Source: Chromatiales bacterium (GTDB taxonomy: Bacteria > Pseudomonadota > Gammaproteobacteria > Steroidobacterales > Woeseiaceae). From it: DNA of 64,000 nucleotides. Positions 1 to 9,520 of this stretch are shown piece after piece. The DNA lies in assembly GCA_004282875.1 (NCBI GenBank), contig SHLT01000002.1, forward strand, positions 29,709-93,708, written 5' to 3'. Both the position numbers and the translations under genes were made by a program. Under the pieces are notes generated by a model that searched no databases, was not told the origin of the DNA, and saw only the letters and a program-made list of their open reading frames with translations. Each line of letters begins with the position of its first letter. Position 1 is the stretch's first letter.

Positions 1-10
1 CAGTAATCGC

Positions 11-1048
11 ATGACTCTGGCTACGTGGAAACGGCGGGCACAACTTGGCGCGGTCGTCGTGGTCGTCGTCGCTGCGGTATTCGCGGCCGGCATAACGTTC
101 CTCTGGCGCGACCGACCGCTGCTCGCCGACGCGGGTTGGCCTGCCCCGCCTTCGCCGGACGAAAAAGGCGCCCCGGTAACGGCGACCTGGCTTGGCGTCA
201 CAACGATTCTGTTTGACGATGGCGAGACGCAGATACTGATCGACGGCTTTTTCTCGCGCCCCACACTGTGGGAATCACTGCTGCGTCGGCCGGTCGTTAA
301 CGATGCAGCGACCATCAACTTCGCGCTGCACAAATTCGACATGCGCCGGCTGGCCGCAATTATCCCGGTGCACTCGCATTTTGACCATGCAATGGATGTC
401 GGCGCGATCGCCAACCGCACCAGCGCATCGGTGCTCGGGTCCGAGTCGACCGCCAACGTCGCGCGCGGCGTGAACGTTCCCGAAGACCAGATTGTTGTCG
501 CCGACAGTGAGCAAACCTACGAGTTTGGGGCATTCCGGGTTCAGCTGCTTCCCTCCAGTCACGCCCCGATCGGCTGGGGCGGGAGCGCGCCCATGCCCGG
601 CACTATTGACGAACCCCTGGCCACGCCGCAATCCATCGACGCCTGGCGCGAGGGCGGCAGTTATTCGATTGTCGTTCAACACCCGCAGGGAACGACCCTG
701 GTCCAGGGAAGCGCCGGGTTCGTCGAGGGCGCCCTGGAGGATGTACCGGCCAATGTCGTAATGCTCAGTATCGGGGGTCTGACGACACTCGACGAAGGCT
801 TTGCCGAGCAACTCTGGCTCGAAACGGTCACTCGAACCGGGGCCACGGCGGTATACCCGATGCACTTCGACGATTTCACAAAGCCGTTTGGCGAAGTCGT
901 GGCGGCGCCCAAATTTCTCGGCAATCTGGGGAAAGCGGCGCTGTGGTTCGACACTTTTCGCCGGAAATGGGACCAGGACACGCAGATATTCCTGCCTGAG
1001 TTTGGCGAACCGATCGCGCTTTATACGCAACCCTCTTCGACGACCTGA
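11..1048 (+). CDS. MBL-fold metallo-hydrolase with N-terminal membrane anchor
   Basis: 345 aa ORF; HSHFDHAMD metal-binding motif; N-terminal TM segment. Confidence 0.85.
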   Translation: MTLATWKRRAQLGAVVVVVVAAVFAAGITFLWRDRPLLADAGWPAPPSPDEKGAPVTATWLGVTTILFDDGETQILIDGFFSRPTLWESLLRRPVVNDAATINFALHKFDMRRLAAIIPVHSHFDHAMDVGAIANRTSASVLGSESTANVARGVNVPEDQIVVADSEQTYEFGAFRVQLLPSSHAPIGWGGSAPMPGTIDEPLATPQSIDAWREGGSYSIVVQHPQGTTLVQGSAGFVEGALEDVPANVVMLSIGGLTTLDEGFAEQLWLETVTRTGATAVYPMHFDDFTKPFGEVVAAPKFLGNLGKAALWFDTFRRKWDQDTQIFLPEFGEPIALYTQPSSTT

Positions 1049-1329
1049 ACCGGCGCCAGGTCGGCAAGGCCGCGGCGTCCCTCGATCAGGTCCAGTTTCC
1101 GTGCGCGGCTGAGCTGCTTCACGCGGTACTCTATCTGTGATGCGATCGCCCGATCGCCAACGACGCTCGAGTAGACAATCTCCAGGGGGCCACGACCGCG
1201 CAGGTACTTTGCGCCTCGAGGACCGGCCTCATGCTCGGCCAGCCGCTTCTGAACATCGGTCGCAATGCCCGTATACAGGGAGCCGTCGGCGCACTGCAGG
1301 ATATACAGGCTGAATTCGGGTCTGGTCAC
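1021..1329 (-). CDS. GIY-YIG nuclease family protein
   Basis: FSLYILQCADGSLYTGIATDVQKRLAEHEAG...GAKYLRGRGPLEIVY motif; GTG start proposed at 1329, just after the upstream stop at 1337; 3' end overlaps the convergent MBL gene by 28 bp. Confidence 0.85.
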   Translation of the reverse strand: MTRPEFSLYILQCADGSLYTGIATDVQKRLAEHEAGPRGAKYLRGRGPLEIVYSSVVGDRAIASQIEYRVKQLSRARKLDLIEGRRGLADLAPVQVVEEGCV

Positions 1330-1336
1330 CCGGCGA

Positions 1337-1708
1337 TCAGGCGTTGCCGCCAACCAGGGTGTCGCCGAGGACGCGGAACGCACCCAGCTCGATGCTGTCG
1401 AGGTTCTCTGTGGTCTCCGCCCAGGTCAGGACGATATCGCTTATGCCACCGAGCTCTTCTGCAGGCTGGCGCAAACGCAAGGTCAGCACATTGCTCGTCA
1501 ATGCGGCTTCGCGGATCAGGTTGTGTCCGCCAAACTGCTGCTCGTTGATTTCGATATAGATCGATTCGTCAAACTCTTCATCAACCGTGCGCATCAGCAG
1601 AAGATAGTCGCTGATATCGCCTACCTCGGTCGTTTTTGCGAAGAACAGCATCGTCGCATTGTCGCGGACATCGAACGCGACCGTATCGTATTGGCGGCTT
1701 TCGGTCAT
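1337..1708 (-). CDS. hypothetical protein (123 aa)
   Basis: Complete ORF in a minus-strand gene string, overlapping the acyltransferase stop by 4 nt. Confidence 0.7.
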   Translation of the reverse strand: MTESRQYDTVAFDVRDNATMLFFAKTTEVGDISDYLLLMRTVDEEFDESIYIEINEQQFGGHNLIREAALTSNVLTLRLRQPAEELGGISDIVLTWAETTENLDSIELGAFRVLGDTLVGGNA

Positions 1709-2607
1709 TGAGACTCTCGGCTATCGAGAGTCTGTTGTATCAGTTCGTCCTTCTCTTGCCAAATCTCGCCGAGCCATTCCTGCACGCGGCGGCGCCATTC
1801 GCGATCATTCTCGTAATCGCCCTCGATCTGCCAGGTCTCGACCGGCCTTTCGCGCACATCGACCAGGACCTCGACATGCTCGCCACAACACATGTCCCAG
1901 AATTTTGCCGGCCCGGCAGGATAGACGAGCGTGACGTCGAGAATAGCGCCAAACAATTCACCCATGGATGACATTGCCACGGCGAAGCCACCCGCCCGGG
2001 GTCGCAACAGGTGCCGATAGGGAACCTTGTGGCGGTCGCGTTTCTCGACGCTGAAACGCGTGCCCTCGACAAAATTGATCACGGACGTCGGCGTGTGTCG
2101 AAACTTTGCGCAGGCTTTGCGCGTCGTCTCGAAATCCTTGCCCTTCATGTGTGGCTTACGCGCAAGATAGCGGGCCGAATAGCGCTTCATAAACGGCATA
2201 TCCAGTGCCCACCAGGCGATACCGAGGATGGGAAACCAGACGAGTTCCTGCTTGATGAAGAATTTCAAAAACGGAATGCGCCGGTTGAACACCTTCTGCA
2301 ACACCAGGATGTCGACCCAGGTCTGGTGATTCGACAGGACGAGATACCATTCGTCGCGACGCACAGTGTCAATGCCCGTAGCGCGCCAGTCGATAGATCC
2401 TGCCGTCGCCAAGAGCAGGGAATTCAGCGCCACCCATGCCTCACCCATACCCATGAGGATGCGCGTGATACCGCGTCGAATCACGGGCACTGGAAGCAGC
2501 AGCTTGAAGATCGCCAGCACGAAAATCGGTACGAACCAGAAGACTGTATTCAGGGTGAAGCCGCCGAACACGAGTACGCCGCGAAGATTCCGAAAAAAAG
2601 CTTTCAA
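1705..2607 (-). CDS. PlsC-like acyltransferase (1-acyl-sn-glycerol-3-phosphate acyltransferase family)
   Basis: NHQTWVDI (HX4D-type) motif and FVEGTRF motif; N-terminal TM. Confidence 0.88.
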   Translation of the reverse strand: MKAFFRNLRGVLVFGGFTLNTVFWFVPIFVLAIFKLLLPVPVIRRGITRILMGMGEAWVALNSLLLATAGSIDWRATGIDTVRRDEWYLVLSNHQTWVDILVLQKVFNRRIPFLKFFIKQELVWFPILGIAWWALDMPFMKRYSARYLARKPHMKGKDFETTRKACAKFRHTPTSVINFVEGTRFSVEKRDRHKVPYRHLLRPRAGGFAVAMSSMGELFGAILDVTLVYPAGPAKFWDMCCGEHVEVLVDVRERPVETWQIEGDYENDREWRRRVQEWLGEIWQEKDELIQQTLDSRESQ

Positions 2608-2653
2608 TCAGGTTTGCTCAAAACCAAAAGATTGCGCATTCTATCGCGAAGCC

Positions 2654-2986
2654 ATGACAGAACGTATAACACCAGAAAAGGCGCTGGCCGCGGTCAGGGC
2701 CTCCGATGACGGTCTCTACGGTGTCCTGCTTGAGCATGGCACCATGGAGCTCGGCTACTATCGCCCCATCGACAGCGATGAGCAAGCGCCGCACGAGCAG
2801 GATGAAATCTACGTGATTCATACGGGCAGCGGCGTATTCATCCGCGGCGACGAGCGCATCGCCTTTGCGCCGGGTGACGTCCTGTTCGTACCCGCCGGTG
2901 TCGACCACCGCTTCGTCGAGTTCAGCGATGACTTCGCCACCTGGGCGATCTTCTGGGGACCGCCGGGCGGGGAAGACCCGGCATGA
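2654..2986 (+). CDS. cupin domain protein
   Basis: MTERITPEKAL...HEQDEIYVIHTGSGVFIRGDERIAFAPGDVLFVPAGVDHRF; internal ATG of the 2366 ORF. Confidence 0.85.
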   Translation: MTERITPEKALAAVRASDDGLYGVLLEHGTMELGYYRPIDSDEQAPHEQDEIYVIHTGSGVFIRGDERIAFAPGDVLFVPAGVDHRFVEFSDDFATWAIFWGPPGGEDPA

Positions 2987-3687
2987 GTATCGTCGAGATC
3001 ATACTCAACCCGTTCGCCCAGGATCCCGCGTATCACGTATTCGCGGACAGCCGCACACTGCTCGGCATCCCGAACTTCTGGAACGTTGTTACCAATTTGC
3101 CACTCCTGGTCGTCGGGGCATGGGGGCTCATGGTCGTCGCAAGACGGCCGCAATTCGCGAAGTCGCTTCCCTATGTCTGGACCGCTTTTTTCAGTGGGCT
3201 TCTGCTCACGGCGTTCGGTTCCGGCTACTACCACCTGGGCCCCGATCACGCTTCGCTTGCTTGGGACCGGGCGGCCATGACGATCGGCTTCATGGGACTG
3301 TTCACGCTGGTCATTGGCGAATACCTGTCGGTCGCATGGGCGAATCGCCTGCTGGTTCCCTTGCTGCTAATCGGCGTGGGCAGCGTGTACTACTGGCTTT
3401 GGACGGAAGCGCGCGGCGCAGGCGACCTGCGACCGTTCGGGCTGGTCCAGTTCCTGCCGATGCTGATCGTCCCGCTGATCATGCTGCTACGACGCGGGCG
3501 CAGCGACCTCGCTCCCTGGCTCGTTGGAATGATGGTGTTCTACGCCGGCGCGAAAATCGTCGAGTACTACGATGCCCCAATTTATGCGGCCGGGCAGTTG
3601 ATGAGCGGTCACGCACTCAAACATGTCCTGGCCGCGCTGGCCGGCGCGAGCCTGTTGCTCGGGCTGCATCGGAGGCGCGATGCCTGA
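2983..3687 (+). CDS. ceramidase-like integral membrane protein (CREST superfamily)
   Basis: Multi-TM; GSGYYHLGPDHASLAWDR and SGHALKHVLAA (HxxxH) motifs; ATGA overlap with cupin gene. Confidence 0.75.
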   Translation: MSIVEIILNPFAQDPAYHVFADSRTLLGIPNFWNVVTNLPLLVVGAWGLMVVARRPQFAKSLPYVWTAFFSGLLLTAFGSGYYHLGPDHASLAWDRAAMTIGFMGLFTLVIGEYLSVAWANRLLVPLLLIGVGSVYYWLWTEARGAGDLRPFGLVQFLPMLIVPLIMLLRRGRSDLAPWLVGMMVFYAGAKIVEYYDAPIYAAGQLMSGHALKHVLAALAGASLLLGLHRRRDA

Positions 3688-4105
3688 CTACAGCGGCCAC
3701 TGCCATTGCGGTGCAATCGGCTATCGCTACCACTGTGACGAACCACCGGCTACGTGGACCATCCGTGCGTGCCAGTGCCGTTTCTGCCGGGCTCACGACG
3801 CGCTTAGCGCATCCGACCCCGCGGCCACCCTGGACTTTGAGGCCCGCGAGCCCGAATTCCTGCAGCGCTATCGGTTCGGACTGAAGACGGCGGACTTCCT
3901 GTTGTGCAGACGCTGCGGCGTGTACATCGGCGCCCTGATCGAGACCCCGAAAGGCCGCTTCGGCATTATCAACACGCACGCTCTGGCCGAGCCGCCCGCG
4001 GACCTGGCTGCGCCGCTGGCCATGCACTATGACCAGGAAGCCAAAGCGGGCCGCGTAACGCGCCGCGAGGAGCGGTGGTCGCCGGTTACGGGGGTGCCAA
4101 CGTAG
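3680..4105 (+). CDS. GFA family protein (glutathione-dependent formaldehyde-activating fold, zinc-binding)
   Basis: GHCHCGAIGY, CQCRFCR and CRRCGVYIG cysteine motifs; ATG at 3680 overlaps previous stop by 8 nt. Confidence 0.85.
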   Translation: MPDYSGHCHCGAIGYRYHCDEPPATWTIRACQCRFCRAHDALSASDPAATLDFEAREPEFLQRYRFGLKTADFLLCRRCGVYIGALIETPKGRFGIINTHALAEPPADLAAPLAMHYDQEAKAGRVTRREERWSPVTGVPT

Positions 4106-4218
4106 AATCCACGCTCGGCCGCCGGCCCGGTCGCCTGTCAGGGATTTCCCCAAGTAGAATCCGCTCCCGGTAGCCGTTACCATGCGGCCCGCTCTCCAAT
4201 CTCAACCGGACAACCAAG

Positions 4219-5115
4219 ATGACGACCGCCAAACGTATTGATGGCAAGGCCAAAGCCGAGCAACTCGCTGAATCCATTACTGAACAGACGGCGGCATTGC
4301 TCGCCGAACACGGCATCAAGCCCGGCCTCGCGGTCGTGATTATCGGCGAGGACCCCGCAAGCCAGGTGTATGTGCGCAACAAGAAGCGGCGCGCCGAAGC
4401 CTGCGGTTTCCACTCGATTCAACATACGCTGGCTGCGGACACCTCGCAGGACGATGTCCTTGCACTGATCGACGATCTCAATAGCGACGACGCTATCCAC
4501 GGCATTCTCGTGCAGCTGCCGCTGCCCGATCACCTCGACGAGCAGACGATTACCCAGGCCATCTCGCCCTCGAAGGATGTCGACGGCTTCCATTTCGTCA
4601 ACATCGGCAAACTTACGGCGGGGCACACGGCCGACGCCTTCGTGCCCTGCACGCCGGCCGGTTGCATCCTCATGATCGAGGACGAACTCGGCAGCGATTT
4701 TTCGGGTCTGAATGCGGTCGTCGTCGGCCGGTCGAATATCGTCGGCAAGCCCATGGGCGCCTTGCTGTTGCAGCGCAACGCGACGGTGACGATGACGCAC
4801 AGCCGCACCAAGGACCTGCCTGGCGTTGTGCGCAATGCCGATATCGTCATCGCAGCCGTCGGGCGACCGGACATGGTCAAGGCGGACTGGGTCAAACCCG
4901 GCGCCGTGATTATCGATGTCGGCATCAACCGTGTCGAAAAAGAAATCGACGGTGAGATGAAGTCAAAGTTGACGGGCGATGTCGATTACGACGACGTCTG
5001 CAGCGTCGCCGGCGCCATCACGCCCGTGCCTGGCGGCGTTGGCCCGATGACCATCACGATGCTCATGTTCAATACCCTGCGCTCGGCGCGCCTGTCGGCG
5101 GGGCTCGAAGCCTAA
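4219..5115 (+). CDS. folD: bifunctional methylenetetrahydrofolate dehydrogenase/cyclohydrolase
   Basis: [38 protein letters not shown] and [12 protein letters not shown] motifs. Confidence 0.97.
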   Translation: MTTAKRIDGKAKAEQLAESITEQTAALLAEHGIKPGLAVVIIGEDPASQVYVRNKKRRAEACGFHSIQHTLAADTSQDDVLALIDDLNSDDAIHGILVQLPLPDHLDEQTITQAISPSKDVDGFHFVNIGKLTAGHTADAFVPCTPAGCILMIEDELGSDFSGLNAVVVGRSNIVGKPMGALLLQRNATVTMTHSRTKDLPGVVRNADIVIAAVGRPDMVKADWVKPGAVIIDVGINRVEKEIDGEMKSKLTGDVDYDDVCSVAGAITPVPGGVGPMTITMLMFNTLRSARLSAGLEA

Positions 5116-6260
5116 ATCGTCCCCCGCTCGCGCAGGGACGCGATCTGCTCGGCCGAACAGCCAATCTCGCCGAGCACCATGTCCGTGTGCTGCCCGACCG
5201 TCGGCGGTCCCGACGCAATTTCCGAGCGGGTTGCACTGAAACGCGGGGCCGGGGCCGGTTGCGTCACGCCCTTGACCCGGGTGAACGTGCCCCGCGCCAC
5301 GTTGTGTGGATGCCGGGGCGCTTCGTCAAAGTCGAGCACGGGAGCGAAACAGATATCCGTGCCTTCCATCAAGTCACACCACTCGGCGCGCGTCTTCGAT
5401 TTGAAGATCTCTGTAAAACGCCGTTTGAGCGCTGGCCAGCCCTGCCTGTCGTACTGGCGCTCAAAGTCCGGGTCTTCTGCCAGTCCCAGTGTCTCCAGTA
5501 ATTCGGCATAGAACTGCGGCTCAATCGCGCCGATGGACACGAACTTCCGGTCCGCCGTTTCATAGGTGTCGTACCAGTGTGATGCGCCGTCCAGCAGGTT
5601 GTCCTGGCGCTGTGACGTCCACTGGCCATTCTGAAACAGGGCATACAGCAGCGTCGTGGCAGCGGCAGAACCGTCGCAAATCGCCGCATCCACAACCTGG
5701 CCTTTTCCTGTGTCCCGCGCGCTCAACATGCCGGCCAGCATGCCGACGGTCAGCAGCATCGAGCCGCCCGCAATATCGCCGACCAGTGTCGGCGGTACTG
5801 TCGGTGGCGAGTCTGCGCGCCCCCCGTACCAGAGGGCACCGGACAATGCGACGTAGTTGATGTCATGGCCGGCCGCCTGAGACAGCGGGCCATCCTGGCC
5901 CCAGCCCGTCATGCGCCCGTAAACCAGGGCCGGATTGTTGTCGAGGCAGACCTCGGGGCCCAGCCCGAGCCGTTCCATGACACCGGGTCGAAACGCCTCA
6001 ATGAGGCCGTCGGCATCGCGCAGCAGCCGCAACACGAGGTCTACGGCTCCATCGCTTTTGAGGTCCAATGCGATCGATCTCTTGCCCCGATTCATAATCG
6101 TTGCATTCGCATTTTCGAGCATGCCCGGTAGCCTGCTCGCATCCGCCTTGCGTTCCACGAGAACCACCTCGGCTCCCATATCGGCGAGCATCATGCCGCA
6201 CACCGGTGCCGGTCCAATGCCACCCATCTCGATAATTCGCTTGCCTGCCAGCGGTCCCAT
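5112..6260 (-). CDS. CaiB/BaiF CoA-transferase family protein (alpha-methylacyl-CoA racemase-like)
   Basis: [34 protein letters not shown]-terminus; [13 protein letters not shown]; convergent with folD. Confidence 0.92.
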   Translation of the reverse strand: MGPLAGKRIIEMGGIGPAPVCGMMLADMGAEVVLVERKADASRLPGMLENANATIMNRGKRSIALDLKSDGAVDLVLRLLRDADGLIEAFRPGVMERLGLGPEVCLDNNPALVYGRMTGWGQDGPLSQAAGHDINYVALSGALWYGGRADSPPTVPPTLVGDIAGGSMLLTVGMLAGMLSARDTGKGQVVDAAICDGSAAATTLLYALFQNGQWTSQRQDNLLDGASHWYDTYETADRKFVSIGAIEPQFYAELLETLGLAEDPDFERQYDRQGWPALKRRFTEIFKSKTRAEWCDLMEGTDICFAPVLDFDEAPRHPHNVARGTFTRVKGVTQPAPAPRFSATRSEIASGPPTVGQHTDMVLGEIGCSAEQIASLRERGTI

Positions 6261-6335
6261 GCTTCACTCTCCTGTCTCGAGTCGTTGTACTACTCGACTC
6301 CGTTGTGCAAATCAATCTTGCTTAGGTGACAACGC

Positions 6336-7424
6336 GTGACAGCAGAAGACTTCAGAACGATCTGGCTTAAGCCTGACGACCCGGCGATCGTGCAGATCAT
6401 CGACCAGCGGCGGCTGCCTCACGAGTACACGGTGCACGACTTGCGGACATGGCAGGACGCAGCAACGGCGATTGCCGACATGTACGTCCGCGGCGCGCCC
6501 CTGATAGGCGCCACGGCGGCCTGGGGCCTCTACCTGGCGGCCCTGGAGGATGCGGATCCGGCAAACGTGCAGGCGGCGGCGAAGAGCCTGCTGCGATCCC
6601 GGCCGACAGCGGTGAACCTGCGCTGGGCGGTCGAGCGAATTTTGCGCATCGTCGCAACGCCCGGGCCGGACCTCGTGCAGCGCATTCGCGATGATGCGCA
6701 GGCGATCTGCGACGAGGACGTGGAGATCAGTCGCGGCATCGGGGAACATGGCGTCGCGTTGCTCGAGGAAATTTCAAAACGCAAGCGAGGCGGCACCGTC
6801 AACGTCCTGACACATTGCAACGCAGGCTCGCTCGCCACAATCAACTACGGCACGGCCACCGCCCCGATCTACTTTGCGCAGCGGCGCGGCATCGATGTCC
6901 ACGTATGGGTGGACGAAACCCGGCCGCGAAACCAGGGTTCGCAGCTGACCGCATGGGAACTCGCGGCCAGTGGTGTGCCGCACACGCTGGTGGTAGACAA
7001 TGCGGGCGGACACCTGATGCAGCATGACATGGTGGACATCGTCATCACCGGGACCGACAGGACGACACGCTGCGGCGATGTGGCCAACAAGATCGGCACC
7101 TACCTGAAGGCACTCGCGGCTCACGATAACGACCTCCCTTTCTATGTCGCGCTGCCGTCGACCACGATCGACTGGGACAGCCGCGACGGGATTGCCGAAA
7201 TCCCGATTGAAGAACGCGACCCGGAAGAAGTCAGCCATATTTACGGGACGCACGACGGCAAACCCATCCGCGTATGTACGACGAGCAATAACACCCCGGT
7301 CAGCAATTACGCCTTCGACGTGACCCCCGCGAGGCTCGTGACCGGCCTGATCACCGAGCGCGGCATCTGCAGTGCCTCGGAGCAAGGTCTGCTCGGGCTA
7401 TTTCCCGAGAGGCGCGGCCCGTGA
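6336..7424 (+). CDS. mtnA: S-methyl-5-thioribose-1-phosphate isomerase
   Basis: VRGAPLIGATAAWGLYLA, LTHCNAGSLATINYGTA, ETRPRNQGSQLTAWEL, GTDRTTRCGDVANKIGTY; GTG start. Confidence 0.95.
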   Translation: MTAEDFRTIWLKPDDPAIVQIIDQRRLPHEYTVHDLRTWQDAATAIADMYVRGAPLIGATAAWGLYLAALEDADPANVQAAAKSLLRSRPTAVNLRWAVERILRIVATPGPDLVQRIRDDAQAICDEDVEISRGIGEHGVALLEEISKRKRGGTVNVLTHCNAGSLATINYGTATAPIYFAQRRGIDVHVWVDETRPRNQGSQLTAWELAASGVPHTLVVDNAGGHLMQHDMVDIVITGTDRTTRCGDVANKIGTYLKALAAHDNDLPFYVALPSTTIDWDSRDGIAEIPIEERDPEEVSHIYGTHDGKPIRVCTTSNNTPVSNYAFDVTPARLVTGLITERGICSASEQGLLGLFPERRGP

Positions 7425-8029
7425 GCCTGGATGAAGGCTATATCAAGTACGAGAGCCACTGGACGCCCGGGCCGGCAACGCATGTGCTCGCCGCGCGGGA
7501 ACTGGAACGCTGGCGCAAGCCCTTGTACGAGGCGCAGTTGATTGGCGAATATGCCGAGCACGGTATCGGCTATGGGAACCTCAGTGTACGGCGAGGCTCC
7601 AGCGGACTGTTCCTGATCAGTGGCACCCAAACGGGTAACCTGCCGGTCACGGATGAGAGCCACTACTCACTGGTCACGGATTGCGACATTCGCGCCAACG
7701 TGGTCAGGTGCAGCGGCCCCATTCAGGCGTCGTCCGAGGCGATGACGCACGCCGCGATCTATGCCCTGGGCGACGCGATCGGCGCGGTCGTGCATGCACA
7801 CAGTCCTGATCTCTGGCGGCGCTATCTCGGCGAACTCCCCACCACGAATCCGGATGTGCCTTACGGAACCCCTGACATGGCGCAGGAACTCGACCGGCTC
7901 TACCGGATGGAGGGTCTGCGTGAATCCGGAGTGGCCGTCATGGCCGGACATGATGATGGTCTGATCAGCTTCGGAACAACCATCGAGGAAGCGGCTCAGC
8001 GGATGCTCAGCCTGCTTCGCCCGCTGTAA
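7421..8029 (+). CDS. class II aldolase/adducin family protein (MtnB- or Ald2-like)
   Basis: GNLSVR, SSEAMTHAAIYA, VVHAHSPDLW, GHDDGLISFG (metal-ligand pattern); 4-nt overlap with mtnA. Confidence 0.88.
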   Translation: MSLDEGYIKYESHWTPGPATHVLAARELERWRKPLYEAQLIGEYAEHGIGYGNLSVRRGSSGLFLISGTQTGNLPVTDESHYSLVTDCDIRANVVRCSGPIQASSEAMTHAAIYALGDAIGAVVHAHSPDLWRRYLGELPTTNPDVPYGTPDMAQELDRLYRMEGLRESGVAVMAGHDDGLISFGTTIEEAAQRMLSLLRPL

Positions 8030-8393
8030 TCGGCACCAGGGAAAATCGAAATGTCCGGCACGCTTTGATGCCTGACGATTCCTGACCTGCTGCCAACGGC
8101 TTCCAGGTCGAACGACGAACGGCCTTCATCGCCACCTTTTCAAATTGCCTGTCGGTGCTGCGGCGAACGGCAATGCGTCGCGGATAGCCGTCACGAGAAA
8201 TATTGAAACAGACCTGGACCGTGCCTTCAACGCGGTCCCTGCGCGCAATTGGCGGATATTGGGGAACGATGGTCTGCAGCGGCACGCGATCGGTCCGGGA
8301 ATCGACCCTGGCGACACTCGCCGAGTCGTCGGCAAGGACCGGCCACACAACGGCGCACAGACAGGCAGCGCTAATCCTCAGGCTCGTCCTCAC
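8007..8393 (-). CDS. secreted protein consisting of a TonB C-terminal-like domain
   Basis: GTG start at 8393, signal peptide, then PQYPPIARRDRVEGTVQVCFNISRDGYPRRIAV...AVRRSTWKP, the TonB CTD pattern; overlaps the TPR gene 3' end. Confidence 0.75.
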   Translation of the reverse strand: MRTSLRISAACLCAVVWPVLADDSASVARVDSRTDRVPLQTIVPQYPPIARRDRVEGTVQVCFNISRDGYPRRIAVRRSTDRQFEKVAMKAVRRSTWKPLAAGQESSGIKACRTFRFSLVPITAGEAG

Positions 8394-8916
8394 GACCTTC
8401 GTCCATGGCGCTACGGCGCTCATCGATTTCGACGCTCGGCGTAACGGGATTCGTTTCATCGAGCAGCATGCCCTTCGCAACCTTGAGGTGCCTGGAGCGC
8501 GGGCGCAACGCCTGGCCGCGGGCAATGTCCGCCTCCGACTCTTCGAAGCGTTCGAGCTGCAGGTAGACCAGGGCGCGGTTGTTGTAGGTGCGCCAGTGGT
8601 TGGGGTCACGCTCCAGCACCCAGTTGCAGTGCGGCAGCGCCCTGCCCGGCTCACCGATCATTACGTAGCCGGCACAGAGATTCGCGTGCCCGATTTTGCG
8701 CTCGCGGATGCCCTGCGCCAATTCGAGGCCGCGCACGGTCAGGCGAACACCGGCTTCACCGTCACCCGCAACCAGGGCATCGGCGCCGTCAGACAGGTAG
8801 ACGTTGCGCGGCCCAATGACGGTCTTTGACTCTTCCTGGGCCGCAAGCGGCGAGTACGTCAACAGCACGACCGCCGTAACGAAAACAATCCAGAAACTCA
8901 GATGCCGTATTTTCAC
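8371..8916 (-). CDS. tetratricopeptide-repeat-like secreted protein
   Basis: N-terminal signal/TM; repeat WRTYNNRALVYLQLERFEESEADIARG. Confidence 0.75.
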   Translation of the reverse strand: MKIRHLSFWIVFVTAVVLLTYSPLAAQEESKTVIGPRNVYLSDGADALVAGDGEAGVRLTVRGLELAQGIRERKIGHANLCAGYVMIGEPGRALPHCNWVLERDPNHWRTYNNRALVYLQLERFEESEADIARGQALRPRSRHLKVAKGMLLDETNPVTPSVEIDERRSAMDEGREDEPED

Positions 8917-8933
8917 CGTGTCGACTCGGGGCG

Positions 8934-9362
8934 CTACCCGCTGATGTATTGCTCCAGCTGCTCGATTTCTTCCTGCTGGTCCGCGATGATCGCTTGCACG
9001 AGGTCGCCGATCGAGATGATGCCTGCCACTTTGCCATCGGCGATGACGGGCAGATGACGGATTCGCCTTCCGGACATCAGGCTCATGCAGTCATTGACTG
9101 TTTGATCGGGGCTGGCAGTCACCAGGTCAGTCGTCATGATGTCGGCAACCGGTGTCGTTTCCGACGCGCGCCCCTTGATGATGACCTTGCGCGCGTAATC
9201 ACGCTCGGTGACGATGCCCCTGAGCACGTCGCCGTCCATGACGAGCAGGGAGCCAATCGACCGGTCGGCCATGAGCTTGATCGCATCAAAAACGGATGCG
9301 TCCTGAACGATCGAGATGATCTCCCTGCCTTTGGAATCGAGCAGATGCTTCACCAGTTTCAT
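8934..9362 (-). CDS. tandem CBS-domain protein
   Basis: Two CBS pairs: VFDAIKLMADRSIGSLLVMDGDVLRGIVTERDYARKV and DCMSLMSGRRIRHLPVIADGKVAGIISIGDLV. Confidence 0.93.
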   Translation of the reverse strand: MKLVKHLLDSKGREIISIVQDASVFDAIKLMADRSIGSLLVMDGDVLRGIVTERDYARKVIIKGRASETTPVADIMTTDLVTASPDQTVNDCMSLMSGRRIRHLPVIADGKVAGIISIGDLVQAIIADQQEEIEQLEQYISG

Positions 9363-9520
9363 TCCGCGTCCCCTTTGCCCTTAAGCGTTGATTTAAGGGC
9401 AAGTTTAGCAGATGAACTCAGATGACCCCTGTGACGCCCCCACACACATACAGCCGCTTGAAGCTGCCACTGCCATCGTCCAGTAGAATCAAGTCCTTAG
9501 ACGCGCCGCTGACGCGTACT

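Noticed and set aside
2011-2709. 232-aa plus-strand ORF
   Set aside because: Antisense to the PlsC-like acyltransferase and runs through the cupin start region out of frame; no family pattern.
4101-4162. Repeated GTAGAATCC strings (also a GTAGAATC near 9483)
   Set aside because: Too short, and the copies have no consistent spacing or flanks; probably chance or weak -10-like sequences.
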